A stretch of DNA of 64,000 bases from Artocarpus heterophyllus. Lineage: Eukaryota > Streptophyta > Magnoliopsida > Rosales > Moraceae. Shown in pieces: positions 1-11,880 of this stretch. The notes under the pieces were generated by a model, which ran no database searches, was not told where the DNA came from, and saw nothing but the letters and a program-made list of their open reading frames with translations. The position numbers and the translations under genes are program-made. Numbering within the stretch: the stretch's first letter is position 1; each line of letters starts with the position of its first letter. The stretch covers positions 23,685,661-23,749,660 of the forward strand of contig CM046350.1 of the NCBI GenBank assembly GCA_025403435.1, in the 5' to 3' direction.

Positions 1-620
1 TTGGAAGAGGGCAATTGGTAAATTTTTACATTTGGCTAACAATTTCATTAATTAAAATTAGTCATCTAGAGAGTAAATCTAATTCACATGAAGTTAATCA
101 GTGAAAATGGATCCCTAGAGCTTTAGTTTTACTTTAGTTTCGTTTATTTAATTTTAATTTTATTAGTTTCATTTTATTTTATTTTTTAATCAATTATTCA
201 AATAATCTTAGAGTTGAAAAAATTTCAATAATTAATTAAAATCGAACATAATCGCTAAGGGAACGTACTCTACTTATCATAATATTACTTGTTTATATGT
301 TATTGTGCACTTGCAATTTCCAATGAAACATTAACCAGTAAGTAAGCTTTACAAATCATTTCTTAGTATGTTGACACTAAATATTGATTTAAAAACTTAA
401 AAATACTTAGAAAATTTATAGCTTTTGATTCATAACATTTATATACATTTAAAAACATATTTCCAAGCATTTTAGGTCAAGAAAGAATGTAAAATCATAC
501 CGGAACAAAGATATATGTGGGGCTCGGATTGCTAAAGCAATAGTCCTTGAGAGGGTTGGTCAACGGGGATACACATAGTATCGGGATTGATCCCTTTATC
601 ACATAGTGTAAATTCCAACT
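1..620. repeat. Unassigned old repeat, possibly Ty3-type LTR remnant
   Basis: No gene is seen. Positions about 245-325 read 'cgctaaggga acgtactcta' and soon after 'attgtgcacttgc', which resembles the 3' end of Ty3-type (Athila/Tat-like) LTR regions. The reverse complement of 61205-61275 carries the same motif order. Positions 480-600 look weakly like the copia leader sequence near 5090-5150. Both assignments are by eye and tentative. Confidence 0.3.
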
Positions 621-2006
621 GAACATTATAAGAATTAAAGTATTACATAATTGATAAATAAATTTTTTTTATTCTCCTAAATGCAAATATTATAAGGTTC
701 CAATATTGTTAAAAGTCCATAATGATGTATATGAAGAATTCATAAAACAGATGATATAATTATGTGCCCTTAGTATAAATTTTGATTTACAATCAGTAGA
801 TGAAGCAGACACTTTATCTTCATAAGAATATGATGTTGTCTATTATTAATTTGGAAGAATAATTTTATTTAGATTATAGTAATGTTATGATTATTGGATA
901 GAGTCATCAGTATGTTTATAACACATTAAAACTATACCAATATCGAATTTAATTTCTTGTGTAATTCCATAATAAGAAAATAGAACTATATCATTATTGA
1001 TCACTTTATGGATCAAATCTTAATCTTGAAGTGATTAGTAGACTCACATCTATTTTATTATGTCTTTTGATTGCCAATGGTGAAATCTATGTTTTCACAA
1101 TAAAAAAAATCAGTATATTGGATACATAGTAATATAGGTAGCTGGGAACACTACTCACAAATATAGAATCTACAACTCCTACTAGATAGGAAGATGACAT
1201 AATATTCTCATGAGTATTAATTTAGAAACTTAAGTGAAGAATACTCCTAGTTGATATGAGATATTAGATACACTTAACCCAAACCCTTATTTATGATTGT
1301 TCATAACTAGGTCACTCATTAGATATTTAATGGAACTCGTGGACAAAGAAGTAATTAGAGAGGTTATACCAAAGATTATAAACCTAACTCTAACTATGAA
1401 TATTTTTGTGGGGGTATTATCACGTAATAAATGATTATATCAATGGAAAACCTTATTGTCAACATTTAATGTTTAAGGTTCCATATAATTAATGTGTATA
1501 ATATAAAAGTACAGCTTTGGTTTCCGAAAAGGACGCAATCTAGAGTCAATGATTATTAGTAATTTATATCTAAATTGTAAATAATTATTGGAGCTTAAAT
1601 TATATATATCCATTGGGTCCCTTTGCTAACTCTATAACATTCTTTCAAATGGGTTAGTCGAAATTTCTTAGATTATTATTGATTAGTAAGGTAGAATTGG
1701 AAATTCACACATTATGTTACCTACATTGTGTCTGGCCCAACTAGTGTACTTTAGAAGTACATGTGGCGCTAATTTAATGGTTGGGTGATTTAAATATATC
1801 ACATAATTTTCATGTGATCTATTTGTAATGTCAGTGAAAAATATTTTTCAAAAGTTGAAGTAAATATTACACAATTATTTATTTTATCAAATATAATAAA
1901 TAATTAAAAAAATCATGAAAGATGTTTATTTGAAAAGCTAAAATAAATAATATCTCAATTTGAACCAAAATTGGATCTTGCATATATACTGGATGGATAT
2001 AGGATT
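620..2006 (+). repeat. LTR of copia-like family B, left part (split by insertion)
   Basis: This stretch aligns along its length with 62500-63920 in the same orientation. Shared landmarks are 'aaaagtccataat' (near 710 and 62630), 'cttagtataaatttt' (770 and 62690), 'gtaattagagaggtt' (1352 and 63262) and 'gagcttaaatt' followed by a 'ccattgggt' box (1591 and 63510). The last landmark is also present in altered form in the copia LTRs of this window, so this is an LTR of a related family. It stops at 2006 where another copia element has inserted and resumes at 11510. Outer borders are uncertain. Confidence 0.6.
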
Positions 2007-3974
2007 TATTAGACTAGGTGCCCTAAGGATTAAATAATGTAATTGTTTTTTGGAGACATTTAATTAATAAGAGGTTATTATTTATTTCATATATAAAAGA
2101 TGTCCTCTTTATGTTCATTCCTGTTGAATATATGATAAGCAAACTAAAGTCCAATACTATCAATCTAAACTTTTAAGATTGTGTATATGATGGACAGATT
2201 AAGCAAAAGACATGAATTTTAAAGGTGTTAGTTTAAAAAAAAGATCTGCAATCGAGGAAATAAAGTTAGGCACTTTGTTCATATTAAGATTGTTATATTG
2301 TCTTCATCCTTAACGGGAGATGACCTGTCTTGGTCATCAGAGTTGGGTCCTGTGAGTAGAAACTTTGATATATTGTCATAGGTGACAATATATTAGATCA
2401 GGACAAAAGTTGAATTGATTTGATTAATAATTTCATTTGTTTAAATCAATTCACTTTAGATAATCATATGTGTCATATCTTAATCCCGAAATGAATTATG
2501 GGCCCTATTTTTGGCTAGTATCATTTGATGTACCAAAGGATGACATCTTGAATTATATGAAGGTATACATGCCGGTACATTAGAGATATGACTTTTGATT
2601 GACGTAGATTTGTTATTCATAGATATGAAATTCATAGCTCTTTTGTAGAGTTAATGATGTTCTCTCATAGGCATTATCCTGTAATTAGAAACTAGAGCAC
2701 TTAACCATTTAGATGTATAGGTGTAACTGAATGTATACTATTTATGAATAGTAAGTATTCCAATGGAGAGATAATGGAACATAAGATTAAAAATAATCGG
2801 AAAGGTAAAATAGAATTTTATCCTTAAATCGATGCTGAATATCCTATTGGGATGTTACAAATTATGATATATAATGAACAATAAACTTTTTAGAGTTTTG
2901 TAATTTTATATAGTTCGAGAGTGCAGTTCTAAGCTTTTAGTAAAATAGCTTCAAATGATAATTATAAAATGAACATGCCAGGAATGTGTTATTTTATAAT
3001 TATAGGAGCTTGATCTATATATGTCCATCGAGTCCCCTTTGTTAACTCACAGTATTTCCTATAACAATACAACGTATTTTCCTATATATTGATGACTTAT
3101 GTTAATTCTTATATTGGTTTAAATTCAGTTGATTGAATTTAATAATTCATGTTAGGTTTATTGGTTGAATTAATTTTATGAATTAATTCAAGATAAACAT
3201 GTTGAATTATTTGAATATATATTTTATTTGATATGTGATTATTTGTATATGTTGTTTTAATCAGATAATTTTTCTATTGAGTTATTTGAATTAAAACTGA
3301 GGCTCTATCTAAGATTCCTATATAGAATAAGATATAGAAACTTCTAGAACTAGGCGGACTGACAGGCCGATGCTTTCGTCTGGCTGACCAGTGAAGTGTA
3401 ACTTAGTTACAAAATAGTACAACAAGTAGGTCGGTGGTCAAGATCGGTAGACCGGTTGAATGAAATCCTATTACGCATTTTGATGTAGATTTTTACCTAG
3501 TTTTAAATTTAGAAACCTTATCTAAGTAGAATTGACTCCCTGCCAGCCACTATAGATAGGATACTTGTTCTTATTGTTATTTAAATCACCAAAGAAATTT
3601 AGAAAGAGTTTTCTAGAGAGAGAAACTCTAAAATTCTCATAGGGCTATCGTTTAACATCCTAAATCTTAGCTCTTGGTCTTCTCTTGTAGTTGAAAAAAG
3701 ATGTTACCAAGAGGAGAATTGAATGACGTGTGCCCACTCATATTCTGGTCGTGGAAAAGAGAATAGCAAAGAAGACTAGTTAGTTGAAGCTTTTCTAGAC
3801 GCAATTCTCAGTAGCAGTTCTATCAAAGTTTTTCTTATTAAAAGTGCAGTTCCAATTTTAAGAAGTACGTAAGATTTTAATTAATTTATATACATAGCAT
3901 GTCTAACTTGTTATTTAGAAAAAGATTTTGATTTAAATTTTTAAAATTCTGTTGCATTCACATTTTTTCCAATA
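2007..3974 (+). repeat. 5' LTR of decayed copia element
   Basis: Begins TATTAGACTAGG, a changed form of TGTTAGAC, and ends ...TTTTTTCCAATA directly before the degenerate primer binding site. It repeats at 9519-11509. A TATA-like 'actatagatagg' lies near 3550, at the place where the other LTRs of this group have TATAAATA or TATAAAAAG. Confidence 0.8.
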
Positions 3975-5561
3975 ATTGATATTCAAGTCATATTTTTATG
4001 TTATTTTTTTACGGATTTGTGATCATGCTATGTATATAAATTATGTGATCTTAATCTCTCTTATGCTTTAATTATATTTTTTAGAGAGTTGGCACTCTAG
4101 GGTTTCTATATAATTATATATTGTCATGAGATTATATGATGAATGTCAACTAATTAATTATTGTTAATTAAATTTTGGTTTTAATTTTTATATTAATTAA
4201 TTAATTTTGTCGGTTATGGTTCTTAAAGGTCAAAATGTCTATCTAAGTTTTTTTATGTAATTAGATAGCGGTCTATCATCATCGTCTAGGGTTTGTTATT
4301 TTATTTTATAGAAACTTTGTATGCCGAAAACGGTATAGGCTTTGGTTGTAAATTTTCTATTAAAATACTGAAGATGGATCTTGAAGATGAAGATGATTAT
4401 AATTCTATGTGTTTTTTTCTATGTCTATAAATTTTTTATGTTTTTGAATTGTTAAAAAAATAAATTAAAAACTTCATAAAAATTGTCTTTTTGCAAAAGA
4501 TTGAAAAACACTAATTTAGCATTAGACTGGCAGGCTGATTACCTTGTACTGGCTAGCCAAATGCTAATAGAGCCATGGGTTTTGTATGAAACCGATAAGT
4601 CGGTCTTGGTCAAAACCATTTTAAAAAATTGGTGTGGTTTACGTTGTAGTTTTTTTTTTTTAAGAATTCTGATAAACATAGAATTTTATGATAACCAAGA
4701 AATAATAATAAATTTTTGATCTATATGAGATTGAAAATTAAAGATGGACGTCACATGAAGAAGAATACAATGAGAAGATATAAGATGAATGATCGATATA
4801 TATTTCGATTGATCTTTTTGTGTCTTTGTTTTCTTTTCTATAGGATGGGGCCAAAATATTATGGCTGGCAATTATATTGCTTGTATTTTTGCTTATTGCA
4901 TTGTTTGATTGCTTTATAATTTGTTTTGCCATCTATGTTGATAACATATTATGTAGAATAAGAAGTATCGCTCATTATAAATTGTTCATGCACGTTAACA
5001 TAAAACCTTGAATTTTAAAATATTGAGTGGGAGAAAGTTTTCAAAGAGAGGATCAAAAGCCTCCATCTTTGGTTCATAGGTAACATAGGTTGGTTACGAC
5101 TCCTAGGAAGGGATACATCATGTATCGGATTGGATCTCCGAGAGGTTAATTTGCTTTAGCATGCTTTGTTGTTGTTCATCCCTGAATGTTGATTATAAAC
5201 CATGGATCAAGTAGTTGAAACGATAGTTAAATACTCAAGATTAATTTTATTATTAACCTCTTCTAGGAACTCTGTTAATAAAGTTAATGGTCACATAAAG
5301 CGATTATTAAAATAAGCTAGATCAGATTGGTCTTGGATGATGCATACTAATCGGAGGGGATCTATGTTCCTAATTGAATTTAACAAGTCTTCCCTAGGCA
5401 GTATGTTGAATTCTGAGTTAGGAATAATCGTTGTAAGATAGTGATTTTTTCAAGGTTTTGACATATAAACACATGGTATGCTTACTTGTTTGTGTTATCT
5501 TACTAAATTATTATTGAATATTTGCTTATGTTTGATATATGAATCTTTTTTGTAGATCAAA
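3975..5561 (+). other. Untranslated leader of decayed copia element
   Basis: Lies between the primer binding site and the gag start. It keeps several CCTAGG-centred blocks (near 5100, 5265 and 5395) matching the better preserved leader of the young copia element at 26982-28622. No open reading frame of interest is seen; short open stretches at 4483-4932 have no recognisable product. Confidence 0.6.
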
Positions 5562-8500
5562 ATGTCTAAAAATGCTTTATTTTTGATACTTGATAAAAAC
5601 ACTTTAACTAGCAAGAACTATAGTGATTGGAAACAAAACCTAAATATCATCCTATCTTTTGAGAAACTAAAATTTATGCTAAACGCTCCATTTTGTGCTA
5701 ACCACACCATGTCCTTCTACGCCTATCGGCGAATCCACTAATGAAAAATCCAAGTGTATCATTGTTGGAAGGATGATGATGATTAGGCCTACTGCTATAT
5801 CATGGCTAACATGAATAACGTGCTACAAGCTCAACATGAAGATTATGAGACTGCTCGTAAGATCATGGATAATCTTGAAGACATGTTTGGAGGTCAAGCC
5901 TTGACAAAGGGGCAAGGAACTCTTCGGAAACTTCTTAACTGCAAACAAAAACCAAGGACATCTATGAAGGATTACATAATGTTGGTCATGAATTACCTCA
6001 CGAGGCTCAAACTCATGGAGCTGACATTGATGTTGTCATAGATGACTATAGTCTTTAAGACTCTTTCTAAGGAGTTTATCTCATTTAGAGCTTCATATAA
6101 GTTGAGCAATAGACAGGATGTGACTTTGACTAAGTTGATGAAGTAGTTATAGGAGTTTGAAAACTTGATCAGGGAAGCTATGGCCGGTGTTGAGGCGAAC
6201 TTGGTGGTTGCATGTGGTTCCAATTCCAATTCTAAGAATCTGAAGAAGCAAAAGGCTAAGAATGAAAGTCTTCTATTACGAAAAAAGGCAAGGATAAAAA
6301 GAAAAAGAAGAGGAACCAGAATAAGCTAAAGTGCTTTTTCTGCAGGAAGATCAGGCAAATTAAGAAGAATTGCAAGGACTTCCAAACTAAGGGAGGTAAG
6401 TTCAAACTTCTAGTTGTTGAGACTTGTTTAGTTGAAGAATCAAGTGATAATTGGGTCATAGATTCTATAGCAACTAATCATATTTGTATTTCTCTACAAA
6501 GGTTCAAGGAAACGAGAAGTCTACTGCATAATATTTCACGTTACAGATGGGCAATGGATCCTTAGTATTGGCTAAAGCAATGGGAGACGTCCATCTTTAT
6601 TCTAATAGTTACAAGAGTTTAGTTTTGAAAGATTGTTTTTATGTTCATAAACTTAAAAGGAATTTAATTTCTGTTGCTTGTTTATTTAATAATTCTTATT
6701 CTGTTTTTTTAATAATAAAGTTGTGATTCGTAAAAACAAATCTTTTACTATAGTGGATGGATGCAAAACAATCTATATTTTATCAAACCTAAGATGGAAT
6801 CATTGCTGAACACTGAGATTAACGACAACTCTAAAGACTTAAAACTTTTCAATCTAATAAGACTTATCACCTTTGGCACTTACAATTAGGTCATATTGGC
6901 ATGAATAAGATTCAAAGGTTGATAAAGGATGGACCTTTAAGTCAATTAGAGATGAAATCTATACCACAATGTGAATCTTATTTGGAGGACAAAATGACCA
7001 AAAGACCATTTGGGTCTAAGGGCAATCAAGCCAAAGGGGTTCCAAACTTTGCATAGTGATATTTGTGGTCCCATGAACATCACGAGGGGGGTTTGAGTAT
7101 TTTGTCATTTTTATTAATGATTACTCAAGATATGAGATATGTCTACCTAATACATCATAAGAGCAAAACTTTTGACAAGTTTAGGGAGTGTCGACCTAAA
7201 GCGGAGAAGCAATTAGGTAAATCTATAAAGACACTTTGATTCGATTAAGGTGGAGTATACCTCTCCGATGAGTTCTTAGGGTGCTTAGTAGAGAACAAAA
7301 TTTTATCCTATTTGACTACGCCAATAACTCCATAGTAGAATGGCATGGCTGGGAGAAGTAATAAGACTTTGTTAGACATGGTTATGTCCTATGATGAGTT
7401 ATTCGACTTTGCCTTTATCTTTTTAGGGATATGCACTACAAACCATATGTTATCTTTTGAATAATGTGCCTTCAAAATCAGTTCCTAAAACTCTTCACAC
7501 GTTATAGACAGATAGGAAGACATCTTAAGCCATATTTGTATATGGGGATGTCCTATTCATGTCCTAAACAAGGAAGTGAATAAGTTGACAACATGTTCGG
7601 AGGTGTACATGTTTGTAGGATATCCAAAAGGAAAAAAAATGGGGTTATTTTTATAACCTAATAGACAATAAAGTCGTGGTTTCAATGAATAGGACTTTCC
7701 TTCAGGAAAGTTACATAAACAACTTGAAGCCTCATAGTAGAGTAATACTTGAGGAGTTGGTGAGTGATTCGATCACTATGGGAGTTCTAGTTGAAACCAA
7801 TTTAATTAACGTAGAAAAATAGGTTGAACAACAACCTAGGGAGCTTCGATATAGTAGGATGATCGGGCATCAACCCAAGAGGTATATGATCAATAATGAA
7901 GCTTACTTGATTGAACTAGTTAAACATGACAAGGATCCTTATACTTACAATGAAGCTATGAAGGATGTTGATTTAAAGCTCTAGACAAAAGTTATGAACA
8001 ATGATATAAAGTCTATGACAACTAATCAAGTCTGGAAGCTTATGGATCTTCTTGAAAGGGTAAAACATAGGGAGTAAGTGGGTCTACAAGAGGAAGAGAG
8101 GTGCAGATAGGGAAGTTAAAATGTACAAGGATAGACTGGTAGCAAAGGAATACACGCTAAAGGAAGGAGTTAATTACGAGAAAACCTTTTTGCCTATAGC
8201 CATGCTTAAGTCTAGCCGCATTCTCTTGTCCATTGTTGCTGCTCTTGATTATGAGATTTTGCAAATGGATGACAAGACAGCTTTTTTGAATGGCTATCTT
8301 GATGAGACCATATATATGGTATAGCCAAACAGGTTCAAAACTAAGAGGAGAATAAGGTCTGTAAGCCACTAAAATCTATTTATAGACCTAAGTAAGCTTT
8401 TCCATTCTTGGAACATAAAATTTGATCAAGTGATTAAAATTTATGGGTTTGAACAAAACGTAGACGAACCATGTGTTTGCAAACGCATTAAGGATGGGAA

Positions 8501-9506
8501 GATGGATTTTCTACTGCTCTATGTAGATGACATTCTACTTGTTGGTAATGACGTTGGGGCGTTGTCCTCGATCAAATTATAGTTGACTAGAATTTGACAT
8601 GAAGGACTTAGATGAAGCTACTTATGTTCTAGGTATCCAAATCTTTCGAGATAGGAAGAATTCCCTTGCAACCTACATAGACAAGATTCTCGAGAAGTAA
8701 GCAATGCAAAATTTCAAGAAAGGCAGGCAACCATCAAGATCTGAAATTATTCTTTCTAAGAAAGGCTCTCTAAAGTTTAGATGAAGAAAGAAAATATATA
8801 AAGAAGGTGCCTTATACTTCGGCAATAGGTAGACTCATGTATGCTATGCTTTGCATACGACTTGACATATGTTATACAATTAGGATTGTGAGTCGATACC
8901 AATCGGATCTAGCACCCAATCATTGGGTTGCGGTCAAGAATATTTTCAAGTACTTGAGAAGGACTAGAGGTTATATGCTAGTGTATTTTGGTGAGGATCT
9001 ATCACCTTTTGGATACACTAATTTGGATTTTCAACCCTGTTTGGATTTGAGGAGATCGACTTCAAGATCTGTGTTTCCTCTAGGAGGAGGCGCCATTGTT
9101 TGAAGAATTATCAAGCAAGATTGCACTTCATATTCAATAAAAGATGGTGAGTATGTAGCAGCTAGTGAAGTTTCTAAAGAAGCAGTGTGGCTCTACAAGT
9201 TCCTAGCTATGTGGCTCTGTAAGTTTCTTGAAGACTTGAGGTAGTTCCTAGCATGGATAAGTCGATAACGCTGTACAGTGATAACACTATAGTGATAACT
9301 AATGCTAGGGAACCAAGATTTTATAAGAAGAGTAAACATATACATCGGAAGTATTAAGTGATAAAGAACTTCGTAGAGAATGAACATGTTGTGGTATGCA
9401 AGATCACATTTGAGGAAAATATAGCTGATCCTTTCACGAGACATTACCAACGAGGAAGCACATAGAAGCTATGGGGATGCATAACATGTCATTTACTCAC
9501 TTAGGG
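5562..9506 (+). pseudogene. Copia gag-pol pseudogene
   Basis: The frame opens with MSKNALF at 5562 and follows the young element's Gag-Pol closely, but stop codons and frameshifts break it throughout. Recognisable pieces, in order: Gag (5562-6240), a damaged zinc knuckle (about 6330-6375), the GAG pre-integrase block (about 6870-6950), integrase (about 7040-7460), reverse transcriptase including an intact YVDDILL box near 8520, and RNase H (about 8800-9450). It cannot make a working polyprotein. Order and orientation match the flanking LTRs. Confidence 0.9.
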
Positions 9507-9518
9507 TAAGTAGGAGAT

Positions 9519-11509
9519 TATTAGACTAGGTGCTCTAAGAATTAAATAATGCAATAGTTTTTGGAGACATTTAATCAATATAGAGTTTACTATTTATTTC
9601 ATATATCAAATATGTCCTCTTTATGTTTATTCTTGTTGAATATATGATAAGCAAACTAACATTTGAGACTGTCAATCTAAACCTTTAAGATCATGCATAT
9701 GATGGACAGATTATGCGAAAGACATAAATCTTAAAGGTGATAATCTAAACAAAAAGATCCACAATCGAGGGAATAAAGTTAAGCACTTTATTAATATTAA
9801 GCTTGTTATGTTGTCTATATCCTAATGGGAGATGACTTGTTTCGGTCATCGGAGTTAAACTCTACGAGTAGAAACATTGGTATATTATTATAGGTGATGA
9901 TATATTGGATCAGAACAAAAGTTGAATTGATTTGATTAATAATTTTGTTTGTTTAAATCAATGCACTTTAGACAATTATATATGTCATATCTTAATCCTA
10001 AAATGAATTAATAGGCCCGTATTCATTACTTATGTCTTTTGATGTACGAAATGGTGATATCCTAAATTATATAAAGGTACACATGCTGGTACGTTAGATA
10101 CATGACTCTTAATTGACATAGACTTGTTATTCATAGATATGAAATTCATAGCTCTTTTGTAGAGTTAATAATATTCCCTTATAAACAGTATCATGTAATT
10201 GGAAACTGGATCACTTAACCATTTAGATATATATGTGTAACCGAATGGTATACTATTTATAAATAATAAGTATTCCAAGTATGAGATAATGAAACATAAG
10301 ATTAACAATAATCAAGAAAGTAAAACGGAATTTTATCATTAAGTCCATTATTAAAATCATATTGGGATGTTACATATTATGATATGTCATGGACAATAAA
10401 CTTTTTAGAGTTTCATAATTTTATACAGTTCTAAAGTGTAGCTCTATGCTTTTAGTGGAATAACTTAAAAGTTGATAATTATAAAATAAATGTGTCAATG
10501 ATGTATTATTTTATAATTATAGGAGCTTGATCTATAAATGTCCATCGAGTCCCTTTTTCTAGCTCACAATATTTCTTATATCACTACGGTGAATTTTTTC
10601 TATATATTGGTGACTTATGTTAATTCTTAGATTGGTTTAAATTTAGTTTATTGGATTTAATAATTCATGAATTCAGTTGATTGGATTTAATAATTCATGT
10701 TAGGTTTATTGGTTGAATTAATTCAAGATAAACATGTTAAATTATGTGAATATATATTTTATTTGATATATGATTATTTGTATATGACTGTTTTAATCAG
10801 ATAACTTCTCTATTGGGATTTTTAAATTAAAAATGAGGCTCTAACTAAGATTCCCATATAGAATAAGATATAGAAACTTTCAGAACTAGGCAGACCGACA
10901 GGCCAGTGCCTTCGTCTAGCTGGTGATGGAGCGTAACTTAGTTACGAAACACTACAACCAATAGGCTAGTGGTCAGGACTGATAGACTGGTTGAACGAAA
11001 TCCTATTACGCGTTTTTCACACTTTTTTATGTGGATTTTGACCTAGTTTCGAATTTAAAAAGTCTTATCTAAGTCCTTACCAGCCACTATAAATAAGATG
11101 CTAGTTCCTATTGTTATTTAGATCACCAAAGAAATTTAAAGATAGTATTATAGAGAGAGAAACTCTAAAACTCCCGTAAGGCTATTGTTTAACATCCTAA
11201 ATCTTAGCTCTTGGTTTTTTCTTGTGGTTGGAAAGAGACGTTACCAAGAGGAGAATTGAAGGACGTATGCCCACTCGCATTCTGTTTGTGGAAAAGAGAA
11301 TAACAAAGAAGACTAGTTAATTGAAGCTCTTCTAGATGCAATTCTCAGTAGTAGTTCTATCGAAGTTTTTCTTATCAAAGTGCAGATCTAATTCTAAGGG
11401 GTACGTAAGATCTTAATTTACTTATATACATAGTATGTCTAACTTGTTATTTGGAAAAAGGTTTTGATTTAAATTTTTAAAATTCTGCTTCGTTCACATC
11501 TTTCCAATA
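9519..11509 (+). repeat. 3' LTR of decayed copia element
   Basis: Same start (TATTAGACTAGG) and end (TTTCCAATA) as the left LTR. It carries a TATAAATA box near 11090 and a local tandem duplication near 10650-10700 of the phrase 'gattggatttaataattcatg', which the left LTR lacks. It is preceded by the polypurine tract at about 9508-9518. Confidence 0.8.
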
Positions 11510-11880
11510 GGATCATACTACTGTAGGTAGTTATGACATGTGTCACTCTCCCATTGGAGGAGTGAAATCAAGCAAAAACCCCACTTCAACCTCTTAGCAC
11601 TAGTGTATCTATAAATAGACTTTAGAGGCTATACTTTCTGCAGACTTTGCTTTACTTCCATCTAGCATTTTTAATAGCTTTCCCATTTAAAGCTTTAAAG
11701 AACCTCTACCGAAGAAGATATTGAAGAGATTTTCGAAGAAGTCTCACAGGTGCCCACACACCAATTGGCTCAAAAAGAGGAGAATAGCAAGAAAGATCTA
11801 AAGATTTTACAACATTTAATCATATAGAGCTATTACTAAACCCGTAAGTTTATATTTTATTAAATTATCACACAAAGCAT
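11510..11880 (+). repeat. LTR of copia-like family B, right part
   Basis: Resumes the family B LTR after the nested copia. Its 'gttatgacatgtgtcactctcccattggagg' region (11530-11560) corresponds to 63928-63958, where it directly follows the sequence matching 1960-2000. The right border is uncertain; the tail near 11880 may be the LTR end. Confidence 0.55.

Larger units (their letters stand above)
2007..11509 (+). mobile_element. Decayed Ty1/copia LTR retrotransposon (9.5 kb)
   Basis: A full-length but dead copia element. It has two LTRs (2007-3974 and 9519-11509), a degenerate primer binding site just inside the left LTR (from 3975, a damaged form of the tRNA-iMet-complementary TGGTATCAGAGC) and a decayed gag-pol frame. 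A polypurine tract, about AAGTAGGAGAT, lies just before the right LTR. The flanks ggatt (2002-2006) and ggatc (11510-11514) look like a 5-bp target duplication with one later change. The LTRs differ at roughly 10% of the first 140 bases compared by eye, so the insertion is old. It sits inside a family B LTR. Confidence 0.85.
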
